Shown here in pieces: positions 45,032 to 52,527 of a stretch of 64,000 bases of DNA (its first letter is position 1; each line of letters starts with the position of its first letter). The translations under genes and the position numbers were made by a program. The notes below the pieces were generated by a model. The model was not told the DNA's origin, did no database searches, and worked only from the letters and a program-made list of their open reading frames with translations. Where the stretch lies: contig NZ_BCQP01000055.1 of NCBI RefSeq assembly GCF_001552135.1, positions 1 to 64,000 of the forward strand. The letters run 5' to 3'. This DNA is from Actinomadura chibensis NBRC 106107. Its GTDB lineage: Bacteria; Actinomycetota; Actinomycetes; Streptosporangiales; Streptosporangiaceae.

Positions 45032-46983
45032 TGCCCCTGCCCGCGCCCAACCTCGACGACCGGCGCTTCCAGCAGTTCGTGGACGACGCCAAGCGCTACA
45101 TCCAGCGGCGCTGCCCGGAGTGGACCGACCACAACGTCTCCGACCCGGGCGTGACGCTGATCGAGACCGTCGCGCACATGGTCGACCAGCTCGTGTACCG
45201 GCTCAACCGCGTGCCGGAGAAGAACTACGTCGCGTTCCTCGAACTGCTCGGCGTCACGCTGCTGCCGCCCGCCGCCGCCCGCACCGACGTGACGTTCTGG
45301 CTGTCCGCGCCGCAGGAGGAGGACGTCCTGCTGCCCGCCGGGGCGGAGATCGCGACGCTGCGCACCGAGCACGAGGAGGCCGTCGTGTTCACCACCGAGC
45401 GCGACCTGCGCGTCGTGCCGTGCGAGCTGTCCGCCGTCATCGCGCAGCCGGAGGGCGGGACGGTCGCCGACCACACCGCCGACGTCCGCTCCGGCGAGGA
45501 TTTCGCGTGTTTCTCCGCCGTGCCCCGGCCGGGCGACGTGCTGGCGCTCGGGCTGTCCGCGGCCGTCCCGTCCTGCGCGGTGATGATCAGGCTGGACAGC
45601 CGGGTCGACGGCGTCGGCGTCGACCCCCGGCAGCCGCCGCTGCGCTGGGAGGCGTGGACGGGCGAGGGCTGGCGGGAGTGCGAGGTCGCCTCCGACGGGA
45701 CCGGCGGGCTGAACCGGGCCGGGGAGGTCGTGCTGCACGTCCCGGACGGGCACGTCATGTCGCGGCTCGGCGTCCACGAGGCCGGATGGCTGCGCTGCCG
45801 GGTCACCGAGCCGCTGCCCGGCCAGCCGTTCTACTCGGTGTCGCCGACCGTCCGGGACGCGGAGGCCGCCACGGTCGGCGGGACGACCGGCGCCGTCCAC
45901 GCCGAGACGATCCGGGACGAGACGCTCGGCGAGTCCGCGGGCGTCCCCGGCGAGCGGTTCCGGACCGAGCACGCGCCCGTGCTCGCGGGGGACCCGCCGC
46001 TCGTCCTGGAGTCGTCGGACGGCGACGGCTGGCGGGAGTGGGAGCAGGTCGAGCACTTCTCCGCGTCCGGGCCCGGCGACCGGCACTTCCGGCTGGACGC
46101 GGCGACCGGCGAGGTCTCGTTCGGCCCGGCCGTCCGCACCCCGGACGGGCTGCTGCGGCAGTACGGCGCCGTCCCGGACAAGGGCGCGGTGCTGCGCGCC
46201 CGCCGCTACCGGACCGGCGGCGGCCGCGCCGGGAACGTGGCGCGCGGCGCGCTGAGCGTGCTCCGCACGTCGATCCCCTACGTCGCGCAGGTCGAGAACC
46301 GGGAGGCGGCGCGCGGCGGCGTCGACGCCGAGACCCTGGAGGAGGCCAAGCGCCGCACCCCCGTCGCGCTCCGCGCCCAGGACCGCGCGGTCACCGCCCG
46401 CGACTACGAGGAACTGGCCCGCCGCGCCGCGCCCGAGACCGCCCGGATCCGCTGCCTGCCCGTGGACGACGCGGGCGCGGGCGCGGTCCGCGTCCTGGTC
46501 GTGCCGCAGGCCGTGCCCGACCCGGGCGGACGGCTCCGGTTCGAGCAGCTCGTCCCCGGCGACGACCTGCTCCGCCGCGTCACCCGCTACCTGGACGACC
46601 GCCGCCCGATCGGGGTCAGGCTCGCCGTGGGCCCGCCGTTCTACCAGGGCGTCACGGTCGTCGCGACGGTGCACGCGTTCGGGACCGTCGAGGCCGAGTC
46701 CGTCCGCCGCGCCGCGCTCGACGCCCTCTACGCCCACCTCGACCCGCTGACCGGCGGCGCGGACGGGCGGGGCTGGCAGTTCGGCCGCCCCCTCCAGGCG
46801 GGTGAGATCTTCGCCGTCCTGCAGCGGGTGCCGGGCGTGGAACTCGTGGACGAGGTCCGCCTGCACGCCGCCGACCCCCTGACCGGCAAACGCGGCGACG
46901 CCGTAGACCGCATCGACCTCGACCCCTCCGCGTTGGTCTTCTCCTACGACCACAAGATTCGGGTGCGGGGAGGAGCGTCATGA
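45031..46983 (+). CDS. Putative baseplate assembly protein (gpJ-like, Pvc11-type)
   Basis: A 650-residue gpJ/gp6-like wedge component. It opens PLPAPNLDDRRFQQFVDDAKRYIQRRCPEWTDHNVSDPGVTLIE, a hallmark of the eCIS baseplate assembly family. GGGRAGNVARGALSVLRTSIPYV and RTPVALRAQDRAVTARDYEELARRAAPE (the gpJ core) follow. Residues about 300-420 carry the LRxY-type family block before that core. It builds the baseplate ring around the spike with gp25 and tail protein I. Confidence 0.94.
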   Translation: MPLPAPNLDDRRFQQFVDDAKRYIQRRCPEWTDHNVSDPGVTLIETVAHMVDQLVYRLNRVPEKNYVAFLELLGVTLLPPAAARTDVTFWLSAPQEEDVLLPAGAEIATLRTEHEEAVVFTTERDLRVVPCELSAVIAQPEGGTVADHTADVRSGEDFACFSAVPRPGDVLALGLSAAVPSCAVMIRLDSRVDGVGVDPRQPPLRWEAWTGEGWRECEVASDGTGGLNRAGEVVLHVPDGHVMSRLGVHEAGWLRCRVTEPLPGQPFYSVSPTVRDAEAATVGGTTGAVHAETIRDETLGESAGVPGERFRTEHAPVLAGDPPLVLESSDGDGWREWEQVEHFSASGPGDRHFRLDAATGEVSFGPAVRTPDGLLRQYGAVPDKGAVLRARRYRTGGGRAGNVARGALSVLRTSIPYVAQVENREAARGGVDAETLEEAKRRTPVALRAQDRAVTARDYEELARRAAPETARIRCLPVDDAGAGAVRVLVVPQAVPDPGGRLRFEQLVPGDDLLRRVTRYLDDRRPIGVRLAVGPPFYQGVTVVATVHAFGTVEAESVRRAALDALYAHLDPLTGGADGRGWQFGRPLQAGEIFAVLQRVPGVELVDEVRLHAADPLTGKRGDAVDRIDLDPSALVFSYDHKIRVRGGAS

Positions 46984-47010
46984 CCGGAGCGAAGCGAGGA
47001 TCATGGCGCT

Positions 47011-47043
47011 CCCCCTGCGGGGGTCTGGGGGTCGCCCCCCAGA
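47011..47043. repeat. REP-like pair of GC hairpins between baseplate genes
   Basis: CCCCCTGCGGGGG (5-bp stem, 47011-47023) is followed by TCTGGGGG-TCGC-CCCCAGA-type pairing (8-bp stem, 47024-47043). The flanking GGAGCGAAGCGAGGA looks like intergenic repeat elements seen across actinomycete chromosomes. It separates two genes that are usually coupled and may stabilise or attenuate the message. Confidence 0.6.
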
Positions 47044-47056
47044 AAGGCGGGGCGTC

Positions 47057-47608
47057 GTGAGAGGCGGCGTCGATGGGGTGCGGTCGGCTTATCCGTTGGG
47101 GGAGCGGCTGCCGTCGGTGTTCGCCGAGGACGATCTCGCGCAGCGGTTCGTGGCCGGGCTCGACGACCTGTTCGCGCCGCTGCTCACCGTCCTCGACAGC
47201 CTGGAGGCCTACTTCTCGCCCGCGCTCGCCCCGGCCGACTTCGTCGGCTGGCTGGCCGGGTGGGTCGGCGCCGAGCTGCGGGGCGACGAGCCCGAGGCGC
47301 AGGCCAGGGACGCGGTCGCGAAGGCGACCGGCCTGCACCGGCTGCGCGGCACCCGGCACGGTGTCGCGGCGGCCGTCCTGATGGCGTTCGGCGTGGCGCC
47401 GGAGATCGTGGAGAGCGGCGGCGCGGCCTGGTCGGAGCGGCCGCTCGGCGCGATCCCGGGCGAGGCCGCGCCGCGCCTTGAGGTGATCCTGCGCGTCCCC
47501 GACCCGTCGCGGGTGGACGCGCGGCGGCTGGACGCGCTGGTCGGCGCGGTCCGTCCCGCCCACGTCCCCTATGCCGTGCACGTCCTGGAGAAAGGAGCGG
47601 CCCGATGA
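47057..47608 (+). CDS. Phage tail protein I-like baseplate protein (Pvc12-type)
   Basis: A 183-residue protein from GTG at 47057: SAYPLGERLPSVFAEDDLAQRFVAGLDDLFAPLLTVLDSLEAY, then FVGWLAGWVGAELR and HRLRGTRHGVAAAVLMAFGV, the tail protein I pattern. Its C-terminal PDPSRVDARRLDALVGAVRPAHVPYAVH is also typical. An upstream ATG at 47003 would extend it through the GC-hairpin element and adds no conserved residues, so the GTG is preferred. ATGA overlap with the next gene. Confidence 0.9.
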   Translation: MRGGVDGVRSAYPLGERLPSVFAEDDLAQRFVAGLDDLFAPLLTVLDSLEAYFSPALAPADFVGWLAGWVGAELRGDEPEAQARDAVAKATGLHRLRGTRHGVAAAVLMAFGVAPEIVESGGAAWSERPLGAIPGEAAPRLEVILRVPDPSRVDARRLDALVGAVRPAHVPYAVHVLEKGAAR

Positions 47609-48792
47609 CGTCCCCCGGAGGAGTCTGCCCGGACTGCGGGGCCACCGGTCAGGGCGGCTCGTTCTGCGACCGCTGCGGCGCGGTGCTCAACTGGACGCCC
47701 GCCCACGGCGTCCCCCTGCCCACCCCGCCCGAGCCGCCGCCCCCGGAACCGCCGACCGCGCCGCCCGACACGCGAATCGAACGGCCCCTCCCACCCGCCC
47801 CGCCGCGCCCGGCCGGTGGCCCGCCGCGTCCGCCGGACGCGGCGCCGCCCGACCGGCGGGTCGCGCCGCTGCCGGGACGGCGGCCGCCCGCGCGGGACGA
47901 CCGGGCCCGGCGCCTGCTGATCCCGGTGACCCCCGAGACCCCGGCCCAACCCCCTCCGGCGGGGCCCGCGCCGGTGCTGCCCGGACGTCCGGAGGCGGCC
48001 CGCCCGCAGGTGCGGGCGCGGACCCCGGAGATGACGGGCGGCGTCCCGTGCCCGTGGTGCGACACGCTGAACCCGCCCGACCGGCACTTCTGCCGCCAGT
48101 GCGCGATGCCGCTCGCGGCGGCGGACAAGGACGGGTTCCGCACCCGCACCTGGTGGCAGCGGATCGTCCACGGCGACCGGAACCGGGAGGTGCCCTGGGC
48201 GGGGGAGCGGCCGCGGATCCGGCGCGGCCCCGGCACCCTGCTGACCAGCGCCGTGCTGGCCCTCGCGGGCGTGGCCGTCGTCGGGACGGCGGTCGTGAAG
48301 GCCGACGACGTCGCCAACGGGGTCGTGGACCATTTCGTCAAGCGGGCGCCCGCCCCGCCGAACGCGGCGAAGGCGTCGCACACCGACCCGAAGCACGGTC
48401 CGCAGCTCGCCGTGGACGGCCTCACCAACACCTTCTGGGGCACCGGCTTCGGCGGCGGCAGCCAGGGCGTCTTCCTGGAGGCGTCGTTCGTCCAGCCCCG
48501 CCGCCTGCTCAACGTGATCATCACCCCGGGCGTGTCGAAGCAGCCGGACCAGTACGCCACCCAGGCCCGCCCGCAGATCCTGGACGCGACGGTCTTCTCC
48601 TCAGACGGGAGGAGCCGGACGACGGAGCTGCGCCTCGACGACGCCCCCGGCCCGCAGAAGCTCAAGCTGCGCGGGGACGACGTCGTCCGGGTCCGGCTCA
48701 CCATCCGCTCCGCCTACGGCGCCGCGCCCAACCGGCAGGTGTGCATTGCGGAGGTCGAGTTCTTTACGCGGTCGACCGTCAGGAACCTCTGA
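47605..48792 (+). CDS. Zinc-ribbon, single-pass membrane protein with discoidin-like domain
   Basis: A 395-residue protein. Two zinc ribbons are visible: CPDCGATGQGGSFCDRCG at the N-terminus and CPWCDTLNPPDRHFCRQC near 150, separated by a long Pro/Arg-rich stretch. One membrane helix (LLTSAVLALAGVAVVGTAVV, about 215-234) follows. The C-terminal 150 residues resemble a galactose-binding/discoidin-like (NADase-type glycan-binding) beta sandwich (LTNTFWGTGFGGGSQGVFLEASF). Such proteins often close actinobacterial eCIS operons; they may anchor the machine to the membrane, but this is unproven. AAAGGAG precedes the start. Confidence 0.82.
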   Translation: MTSPGGVCPDCGATGQGGSFCDRCGAVLNWTPAHGVPLPTPPEPPPPEPPTAPPDTRIERPLPPAPPRPAGGPPRPPDAAPPDRRVAPLPGRRPPARDDRARRLLIPVTPETPAQPPPAGPAPVLPGRPEAARPQVRARTPEMTGGVPCPWCDTLNPPDRHFCRQCAMPLAAADKDGFRTRTWWQRIVHGDRNREVPWAGERPRIRRGPGTLLTSAVLALAGVAVVGTAVVKADDVANGVVDHFVKRAPAPPNAAKASHTDPKHGPQLAVDGLTNTFWGTGFGGGSQGVFLEASFVQPRRLLNVIITPGVSKQPDQYATQARPQILDATVFSSDGRSRTTELRLDDAPGPQKLKLRGDDVVRVRLTIRSAYGAAPNRQVCIAEVEFFTRSTVRNL

Positions 48793-48803
48793 CCAAAGGG
48801 GAA

Positions 48804-48831
48804 GCTCCCGGCCCGGAGGAGGGCCGGGAGC
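48804..48831. terminator. Bidirectional hairpin terminator after the eCIS locus
   Basis: GCTCCCGGCCC-GGAGGA-GGGCCGGGAGC is a perfect 11-bp stem with a 6-base loop, lying between two convergent genes (stops at 48792 and 48844). Strong GC stem without a long T-run, as is usual in actinomycetes. Confidence 0.85.
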
Positions 48832-48843
48832 CTCCGGAGAGGG

Positions 48844-50034
48844 TCAGGAGCAGAGCGCGGTGTCCAGCGTGTCCAGGACGTGCTGGTGCACCTTCATCAT
48901 GTCCTCCTCCTTCGCCCTGATCGCGCTGGGCAGCGCGGTGACCGCGACCGTCGCGGCCCGCCCGTCCGCGGTGGCGCCGTCGCGCGTCTCGTAGCCGTTG
49001 ATGTCGCCGCCGTGGCCCCACAGGTAGCCGCCGCAGGACAGTTTCGTGCTCATCAGGCCGAGGCCGTAGGACGCGCCCGGCAGGTCGCCCGGCGCCGGGA
49101 GGGTCCGCTTCATCTCCGCCAGCTCCGCCGGGCGGAGCAGCCGGCCGCCGAGCAGGGCGCCGAAGAAGGCGTTCAGGTCGCGCGGGGTGCTGACGAGCTG
49201 CCCGGCCGCCCAGCCCGCGGACGGGTCGAGCCTCGTGATGTCGCGCAGCGCGCCGCCCGGCTCGGCCGCGTCGTAGCCCTTCGGGTGCGCGCCGCGGATG
49301 CCGCGCTCCCCGACGAGCGGCCAGTAGGTGTCGCGCAGCCCGAGCGGGCGGATGATCCGGTTGGTGATCTCCTCGCCGACCGGACGTCCCGTGACCTTCT
49401 GGACGAGCAGCCCCGCGAGCACATAGTTGGTGTTGCTGTACTGCCATTTGGTGCCCGGCGGGAAATCGGCGGGATGCCGGAACGCGATGTCGAGCAGTTC
49501 GCGCGGTTCCCGGTAGAGGTCGCGGGTGTTGAAGGCGTTCAGGTCCAGGTACCGGGTGTATTCGGGAATGCCGCTCGTGTGCTGGAGCACGTTCCGCACC
49601 GTGATCTTGTTCGGGTCGATTCCCTCGCCCCGGACGAGGCCCGGCAGATACTTCTCGATCGGCGCGTCCAGCTTCACCCTGCCCTCGCCCACCAGTTGCA
49701 GGACGACCGCCGCCGTGAACGTCTTGGTGTTGCTCGCGATCCGGACATGCCCGTTCACCGGCGGCTTCGCGCCCGTGTCGCGGTCGCCGACGCCCGCGAC
49801 GTAGTCGGTCGTGCGCCCGTCCCGGTCCCGGACGGCGGCGAGCACGCCGGGGAACCCGTCGCGCACCAGGCCGTCCATCTTCCGCTGGACGGCGGGATTC
49901 CCCGGCGCCCCGCCGCCCTTTTCCGTACGGGCCAGGGCGGGCGCGCCCAGCGCCGCGATTCCGCCGAACACCGTCAGCGCGGCGAGCACGGCGGGAAACT
50001 TCCGGCCGCGCCTCGATTTGATCAGAGAATTCAT
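48844..50034 (-). CDS. Secreted serine hydrolase (beta-lactamase / DD-carboxypeptidase family)
   Basis: A 396-residue class C beta-lactamase-like hydrolase with a signal peptide (FPAVLAALTVFGGIAALGAPALA). The catalytic SxxK is SNTK (Ser101, Lys104), the YxN motif is YSN (199-201), and the third motif is the HGG of GHGGDINGY. Family members are D-alanyl-D-alanine carboxypeptidases, esterases or lactamase homologues. AAGGAG six bases before the ATG supports the start. The nested hairpins at 50047-50088 lie right upstream. Confidence 0.93.
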   Translation of the reverse strand: MNSLIKSRRGRKFPAVLAALTVFGGIAALGAPALARTEKGGGAPGNPAVQRKMDGLVRDGFPGVLAAVRDRDGRTTDYVAGVGDRDTGAKPPVNGHVRIASNTKTFTAAVVLQLVGEGRVKLDAPIEKYLPGLVRGEGIDPNKITVRNVLQHTSGIPEYTRYLDLNAFNTRDLYREPRELLDIAFRHPADFPPGTKWQYSNTNYVLAGLLVQKVTGRPVGEEITNRIIRPLGLRDTYWPLVGERGIRGAHPKGYDAAEPGGALRDITRLDPSAGWAAGQLVSTPRDLNAFFGALLGGRLLRPAELAEMKRTLPAPGDLPGASYGLGLMSTKLSCGGYLWGHGGDINGYETRDGATADGRAATVAVTALPSAIRAKEEDMMKVHQHVLDTLDTALCS

Positions 50035-50046
50035 CGGGAGCTCCTT

Positions 50047-50088
50047 GCGAGTGGCGTTTTATCGGACGCTCCAAGCGTCTCCACTCGC
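50047..50088 (-). promoter_or_regulatory. Nested inverted repeats before the serine hydrolase gene
   Basis: The outer arms GCGAGTGG (50047-50054) and CCACTCGC (50081-50088) are perfect 8-mers. Inside them GACGCT-CCA-AGCGTC (50065-50079) forms a second hairpin. The outer arm touches the AAGGAG ribosome site. It could be an operator or a structured leader. Confidence 0.5.
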
Positions 50089-50154
50089 CGCCGCCGGGAC
50101 GAGCCAGCGGGGCCCCGGAAAAGAGGTGTAGCCAGCCCCACCCCTCCGTCCGGA

Positions 50155-50811
50155 TCAGGTCCGGGAATTGGCCTCCAGGTAGTGCAGGACGGCGGTGACG
50201 CGCCGGTCCGCCCCACTGGTGGGCTCCAGGCCGAGCTTGGCGAAGATGTTCCGGATGTGCTTGTGCACGGCCCCCTCGGTGACGACGAGCCCCTCCGCGA
50301 TCGCGGTGTTGCCGAGGCCCTCCGCCATCAGGGCGAGCACGTCCAGCTCGCGCGGCGTCAGCCGCTCCAGCGCGCAGTCGGAGCGGGTGCGGGTGAGCAA
50401 CTGCGCGACGACCTCGGGGTCGATGGCGGTGCCGCCGCCCGCGACGCGGTGCAGCGCGTCGAGGAACTGCTCGACGCGGCCGACCCGCTCCTTGAGCAGG
50501 TAGCCGATCCGGCGGGCGCCGCCGTCCAGCAGCTCGGTCGCGAACGCCTGCTCGACGTAGGCCGACAGCACGAGCACGGCGAGGTCCGGGCGCCGCCGCC
50601 GCGCCTCGACCGCCGCCCTGATCCCCTCGTCGGTGTGGGTCGGCGGCATCCGCACGTCGACGATCGCGGTGTCCGGCTCGTGGTCGTCGACGGCCGCGAG
50701 GAACGCCTCCGCGGAGTCGGTGGTGGCGACCACGTCCAGGGACTCGGCGCGCAGCAGCAGCGCCAGCCCCTCGCGCAGCAGCGCGTCGTCCTCGGCGATC
50801 ACGATCCGCAC
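50155..50811 (-). CDS. NarL/FixJ response regulator
   Basis: A 218-residue regulator with an intact receiver (RIVIAEDDALLREGLALLL acidic pocket, AIVDVRMPPT aspartate, GYLLKER lysine) and LuxR HTH (LTPRELDVLALMAEGLGNTAIAEGL then VHKHIRNIFAKLGL). GTG start at 50811; the kinase gene overlaps it by 13 bases. It resembles the other pair's regulator at 15473. Confidence 0.95.
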   Translation of the reverse strand: MRIVIAEDDALLREGLALLLRAESLDVVATTDSAEAFLAAVDDHEPDTAIVDVRMPPTHTDEGIRAAVEARRRRPDLAVLVLSAYVEQAFATELLDGGARRIGYLLKERVGRVEQFLDALHRVAGGGTAIDPEVVAQLLTRTRSDCALERLTPRELDVLALMAEGLGNTAIAEGLVVTEGAVHKHIRNIFAKLGLEPTSGADRRVTAVLHYLEANSRT

Positions 50812-52073
50812 GGCAGCTCCACCTCCACGATCGTCGGCCCGCCGGGCGGGCTGGTCAGGACGAGCCGCCCGTCGTGCGCCTCGATCCGGCTGCGGATCCC
50901 GGCGAGGCCGGAGCCGCCGCGCGCGTCCGCGCCGCCGACGCCGTCGTCCTCGATCCGCAGCCGCAGGAGCGGGCCCTCGCGGCGGACGGTCACGAGCGCG
51001 TGCCGCGCCCCGCTGTGCCGGGACACGTTGGTCAGCGCCTCCGCCGTGACGAAGTACGCGGTCGCCTCGACGGACGCGGCGCACCGGCCCGGCACGTCGA
51101 CGTCCACCTCGCAGGGGACGCCGCAGTTCGCCGCGAGCCCGGCCAGCGCGCCGGTCAGGCCCCGGTCGTCCAGGACGGGCGGCAGGATGCCGCGCACCAC
51201 CGCGCGCAGCTCGGCCAGCGCCTCCTCGGCCGCGACCTGCGCGCGGTCGAGGATCGCGAGCGCGCTCGCCGGGTCGCGGGCGAGCGCGCGCCGGGTCGCG
51301 CCGAGCAGCACGGTCACGCCGACGAGGCGGTTCTGCGCGCCGTCGTGCAGCGAGCGCTCGATCCGCCGCAGCTCCGTGGCGTGCGCGTCCAGCGCGGCGG
51401 CCCGGGTGGCCGACAGCTGCGCGACCCGCAGGGACAGGTCGGTGTCGTCGGTGGGCGCGAGCAGCCGCCGCCCCGGCCAGGCCTGCAACCGGGCCATCCC
51501 CGGGCCGAGCAGGACGAACGCCAGTGCCAGCCCGATCCCGAACAGGGTGACCGGGAGGGCGTCGGAGAAGTCGCGGACCGTCCAGAACACGCCGGTGGGC
51601 TCGCGGTTCTGCGCGGGCAGGAACCGCCACCACAGCGGGTAGGTGATGTCCTGCGCGGACGCCACCGGCATCGTGATCGCGGCCGCGCTGAACAGCAGGC
51701 CCGCCGTCCCGTGCCCGAGCACCCAGCACAGCTCGCGGGGGACGGCCGGGTCGGCGAGGGCGGCGCCGAGCCGGGACGGCACCGGCCCCGGCCCGATGAT
51801 CTCCGGGCCCCAGCGGGACAGCCGCGCCCGCTCCCGGGACGCCACCGCCCGGACGCCGCGCAGCGCGCTCGGCACGAGCAGCAGGCCGACCCCGGCGACG
51901 GACAGCACCATGACCGACGTGACCCACGCCATGGCGACGAACGCCAGCAGGGCGGTGCCGAGCCCGCCGACGAGATGCTCCAGCGCGTCGAGGACGGCGC
52001 GGGCGCGGCGCATGAGGACGCCACCCTGCCCGGCGTATCGGGGAGCCGCCGGCTCCGGCCTGCCCGCCACCAT
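50799..52073 (-). CDS. NarL-type sensor histidine kinase
   Basis: A 424-residue kinase: four or more membrane segments in the first 190 residues (LLAFVAMAWVTSVMVLSVAGVGLLLVPS; TLFGIGLALAFVLLGPGMA), the HisKA_3 helix ELRRIERSLHDGAQNRLVG with its histidine, and an ATPase domain with AYFVTAEALTNVSRHS, IEDDGVGGAD and SPPGGPTIVEVELP. The ATG at 52073 follows AGGAGG at six bases; longer readings upstream lack support. Pairs with the overlapping regulator. The sensor part resembles the family fused to a DUF (membrane) sensor found in many actinomycete kinases. Confidence 0.93.
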   Translation of the reverse strand: MVAGRPEPAAPRYAGQGGVLMRRARAVLDALEHLVGGLGTALLAFVAMAWVTSVMVLSVAGVGLLLVPSALRGVRAVASRERARLSRWGPEIIGPGPVPSRLGAALADPAVPRELCWVLGHGTAGLLFSAAAITMPVASAQDITYPLWWRFLPAQNREPTGVFWTVRDFSDALPVTLFGIGLALAFVLLGPGMARLQAWPGRRLLAPTDDTDLSLRVAQLSATRAAALDAHATELRRIERSLHDGAQNRLVGVTVLLGATRRALARDPASALAILDRAQVAAEEALAELRAVVRGILPPVLDDRGLTGALAGLAANCGVPCEVDVDVPGRCAASVEATAYFVTAEALTNVSRHSGARHALVTVRREGPLLRLRIEDDGVGGADARGGSGLAGIRSRIEAHDGRLVLTSPPGGPTIVEVELPCGS

Positions 52074-52246
52074 CCGCACCCTCCTGACGCCCCCGACTTT
52101 AAGACGACAAGTCGGAAACCGCCCGAGGGGCGGCGCAGGAGTACAGCCTGCTATACCAACGTGGACGGGTTGGCTGGATCGTCCGCGGCGCTCGTAGTTC
52201 CTAGAGTGATTCGCGGCGATCGTCACCCCGTTCTCGGAGTTGCAAG

Positions 52247-52486
52247 ATGAACGATTCTCACGGCCGGTCGGAGACGACGAGCCCGGCCGCCGCCGGGGCG
52301 TCCCCGAGCGCGCGGAGCAGGGCCGTGCGGCCGGTGCTGTGGGTGCTTCTGGTGATCTTCGCGGCGGGCGACATGGTCCTGTCGCGGCTCGACGCGAACG
52401 TGGCCGTCGACGCGGCGTTCGGGCTGGCCACGATGGCCTGCGCGACGTGCCTGATCGTCCACCACTACCGCAACCGGCGCGGCTGA
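52247..52486 (+). CDS. Small two-pass membrane protein
   Basis: A 79-residue protein: Ser/Ala-rich N-terminus, then hydrophobic segments VLWVLLVIFAAGDMVLS and AAFGLATMACATCLIVHHY, and a basic end NRRG. It diverges from the kinase gene. Resembles no named family I recognise; it may be an accessory of the neighbouring two-component system. Confidence 0.65.
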   Translation: MNDSHGRSETTSPAAAGASPSARSRAVRPVLWVLLVIFAAGDMVLSRLDANVAVDAAFGLATMACATCLIVHHYRNRRG

Positions 52487-52527
52487 CCGCCTCAGCCGAC
52501 GAGACCGGCCGGCCCTTCCCGACGTGG

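Noticed and set aside
47003..47056. ATG start at 47003 for tail protein I
   Set aside because: The added residues are translated GC hairpins with no similarity; the GTG at 47057 fits the family start better, though not proven.
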